Shown in pieces: positions 61,323 to 64,000 of a stretch of 64,000 nt of DNA. Location of the stretch: NCBI GenBank assembly GCA_024362935.1, contig JANCRA010000014.1, forward strand, positions 9,255,258-9,319,257, written 5' to 3'. Position 1 is the first letter of the stretch; every line of letters starts with the position of its first letter. The notes under the pieces were generated by a model. It saw only the letters and a list, made by a program, of their open reading frames with translations, did no database searches and was not told where the DNA came from. This DNA is from Setophaga petechia (lineage: Eukaryota > Chordata > Aves > Passeriformes > Parulidae). The position numbers and the translations under genes are program-made.

Positions 61323-64000
61323 GGGGGAAATGATAAGCAATTCTTTTTCATCTAAACAAGAGGGAGAAATGGACAAACTCACTATATTCAAGTTCTTTGT
61401 GTTTCTGTTATTTGTTTTCTGCATTGTGTCAGTTCTCTAAATTAGCCTAATTTTTAGCAGTTTCAGGCACAGCAGTGTAGCAGCAGCTTGTTTTGTGGTC
61501 TGGTAGCCATCTCATCTGAAATGGGAACTATCTAAAGTGCTTGTCAGACAAATACAACTTTATCTGCATTGTAGTTGAAGAAGGGAAATGGCTTAAAGTG
61601 ACTAATTTTACTCTGATGGTGAACTTCAGGATCACTGTATTTATGAGCTAGCAGATGAAGTAGTAGACTATAAATGGAAAAGATTAAATTATACACCTTG
61701 CAAAAATGCAACACACCTTCATTTGAATATTAATGTCAGTCGAAATACAGTAGAAAACTACAGATCTTGGGGTTTTTAATGAATTGAATGCATTAAGTGT
61801 AAAGAGGGTAACTGAAATATCTTCTGGTTTTGTATGTATAAACCAATTATATCACTACTCTTGTTCCATGTTAAGTTTTGTAAAAGCTTAAGCTGAGTCT
61901 TCTGTTTCTGTAAAAGAAAGTAGCCAAAAAAAAAAGGTGATTAATACAATTGCCACAGTTCACTATCACTCAAGGAAATTGGTGCTATACATCTTTCAGT
62001 GCATGTTCATATAGACATGCCACTCATACTCACAGATTTGAAAACTTTATTAGGTATGCACATGAATTTAGGGTTATGTGACTAACATTTTGATTGACTG
62101 GGATATAAAAATGTTACCTCACAAAATTAGTTATTGTGGGAATCATAATTAGAATCATAGTAAGAGTGTGAAAGAGCAAATTGTTCTGTTCATTAGAAAG
62201 TCTGCCTGCAGAATTCTAATTTCACAATATTTATTGGCAGTGGTGGTGTAAGTATTGTGTGTAGCAGAAGGGGCTCAGCTTGACTGTTCAAATCCCAGAT
62301 GGAACTTGGGCTGCTGGTGGTTGAAAAATTCTATATTTGAATTACAAATTCCTGCAAATGTTGATGTAGAAGAATAATCATGGAACAGGAAGAAATCAGA
62401 AAGCTGGAAAAGTAGAACTGATCTGAATATATTACCTTCAGCTTGGGATGACGTTTTCCTGACACTGCTGGTGTCTGACTAACAGCTCCAAATGTCACAT
62501 GAAGCACAATATGGCTCCTATACCCCAGGACAGGATGCTTGTCAGGCAACTTATTAGTCCAGAGAGTTCTTCAATGCATATTAAGTCAAATTAAGACATG
62601 AAATATCATTTTTTATGCCAAGACCTACAAAAATCTTTAATAACATTTTCATGAACATTTAAAAAGAAGGAATTGATGCAACTGATTTCTGGAATACTGC
62701 TACACTTGCATGGGTTTTAGCTGTTCTCTTCAGCTGGCTGCCTGTGTTACCTTTCGTTTTTAGAGCTTTGGGGATGTAAGCTTTTGAAAGTCTCTACTAG
62801 GATGTAAAGGTTATATCATCAGTTTACAGAAAACATCATACCTGCTACTCTGCACAGGAGGAAATAAACTCTGAAAAATGGATTTATTGAGAGATTTTGA
62901 AAGAACAAATGAAAGTTTATGTCATTTTGCCATAGTTCTTTTAATGCATAAAACAAGAAGCAGAACTGACTCTTCCTCTTATGTTATCTTTTGAGGAGGT
63001 GGAAGAAAGGAATACATATTCCATTTTGTTGAACGAAAAAATGCCACTAAGTAATGTTGCAATGGCTCTGGGTGGCTGCTGCCCTTTGTGTCAGAGCAAA
63101 TGCTGAGTGTTTTGTATGGGGTTAACACTGTGAGTAAAGGGAGACTGCAAAATACACAAAAGAGGGTTCAAAATCCTGAGAAAAATGTACACAGAGAGAG
63201 AGAAAGAGTGAAAAAAGAAAGAAAGAGGTATATAATGGGCAGGAAGAATGAATGAGTAACTGAGCATTATGAATATATTTAGGGAAAAACAAAATGAAAG
63301 GGATAGGAAGATAGGAAATTACAAATTAAAGTATATAAAGATGAGGGAAAAGAATTCTTATGCACCTGGAAACAAGTAGTGTTTTGTGAAATCTTTAAAA
63401 AAATATAATGCAAAATGACCAATCGAATCTGATTGTAGATCAGGGCATATAAGATTTTAAGTTAGCCTTTATTGTGATATACTTGCTGTCCACCCTGGCA
63501 TGATACATACAAAAAACATCCAAAAATGTGCTGCCTGTCATGTGTGATATACATTTTGAAAACCTGTTCCCATAGCAACATTGCTATTGCATGGTAGCCT
63601 AGGTAAGTATAGCAAATCAAACTTTAAATTTTATGTGTGCACATGGTTTTTCTTGCCTGAATAAACACACACACACATTGTGTGGGTACTCAGATGGCAG
63701 AGGGTATGTTTGTATGTTTGGGAGCCCAGGACACTTGGTTGGGATCTTTTCTCACCCAGATACAAATGTATAATAGAACTTAATTTCAATTATTCCACAG
63801 ACCCTGAGGTTAGAAAACCTCAAACTATAGATGAAATTCATAGTTATCTCTGTATTTTTAAAGGCCTCAAAACATATTTTTGAAAAGAATAAATATTCTG
63901 TGGAAGTAGATTATTAACTGCAAACCTGAATTTCTGTCTGTTCGAAAGACTAACATTTAAGTTGTGTATTTATGTTACATCTTGAATTAGGAATGTTGTT

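Larger units (their letters stand above)
56580..64000. other. AT-rich stretch downstream of the last exon candidate
   Basis: No supported gene is present. Acceptor-led open frames occur at 59678, 59883 and about 60922 (42 codons, phase 0), but none has a good donor and a matching partner. On the - strand a 62.45-kb segment ending AAG followed by GTAATA is open but has a poor acceptor. A consensus + strand donor (TAG followed by GTAAGT) at about 63602 has only a short open segment before it; an exon extending from it cannot be excluded. Simple repeats are an AG-rich tract near 63195-63235 and a short CA tract near 63666-63677. Confidence 0.5.

Noticed and set aside
63576..63602. Short segment before a perfect GTAAGT donor near the right edge
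   Set aside because: The acceptor is poor, two of three frames stop, and the 27-bp length is implausible; a longer exon could not be defined.

Overview
This window looks like repeat-poor, AT-rich vertebrate nuclear DNA, most likely from a bird. The basis is one recognisable fragment of a CR1-type LINE 3' end (about 37.68-37.76 kb), two compact GC-rich promoter regions (about 13.4-13.74 kb and 26.69-27.47 kb) in an otherwise AT-rich background, and long non-coding stretches consistent with large introns or intergenic DNA. There are no bacterial operons, phage genes, CRISPR arrays or rRNA genes, and I recognised no tRNA gene. Most open frames of 60-100 codons here are chance; coding DNA, if present, is in short exons. 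I could not assign any gene to a named family, so no gene symbols are given.

Layout. 1-13 kb: AT-rich DNA with nothing clearly genic except a 74-bp sequence present twice (3.68 and 5.81 kb); each copy ends an open frame at the same stop codon. 13.4-14.7 kb: a GC-rich promoter-like segment with a duplicated CCAAT box, directly followed by a G-rich minisatellite of about 890 bp whose period changes from 19 to 39 bp. 14.7-26.4 kb: AT-rich, with a few exon-like segments on the + strand (18.1, 22.15 and 22.78 kb) that would suit a non-coding or short-ORF transcript from the 13.6-kb promoter. 26.5-27.5 kb: a strong CpG island that appears bidirectional. A + strand first coding exon (ATG at 26989, donor at 27036) and a - strand three-exon ORF of 114 codons (26920 down to 26177) point away from it. 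The island is flanked by two diverged direct copies of a segment of about 300 bp. 27.8-64 kb: AT-rich, probably introns of the + strand gene. The best internal exon candidates are 38405-38731 (phase-compatible with exon 1), 52731-52800 and 56521-56579 (phase-compatible with each other, ending in a stop codon beside AATAAA).

The most defensible reading is one + strand gene of at least 30 kb starting at the 26.9-kb island, plus a divergent - strand transcript and a separate transcript unit at 13.6 kb. These are models from splice signals and reading frames only; RNA or a related genome is needed to confirm them. Extra observations include several perfect short hairpins, a consensus glucocorticoid-type receptor site and a ZNF143-type motif in the island.
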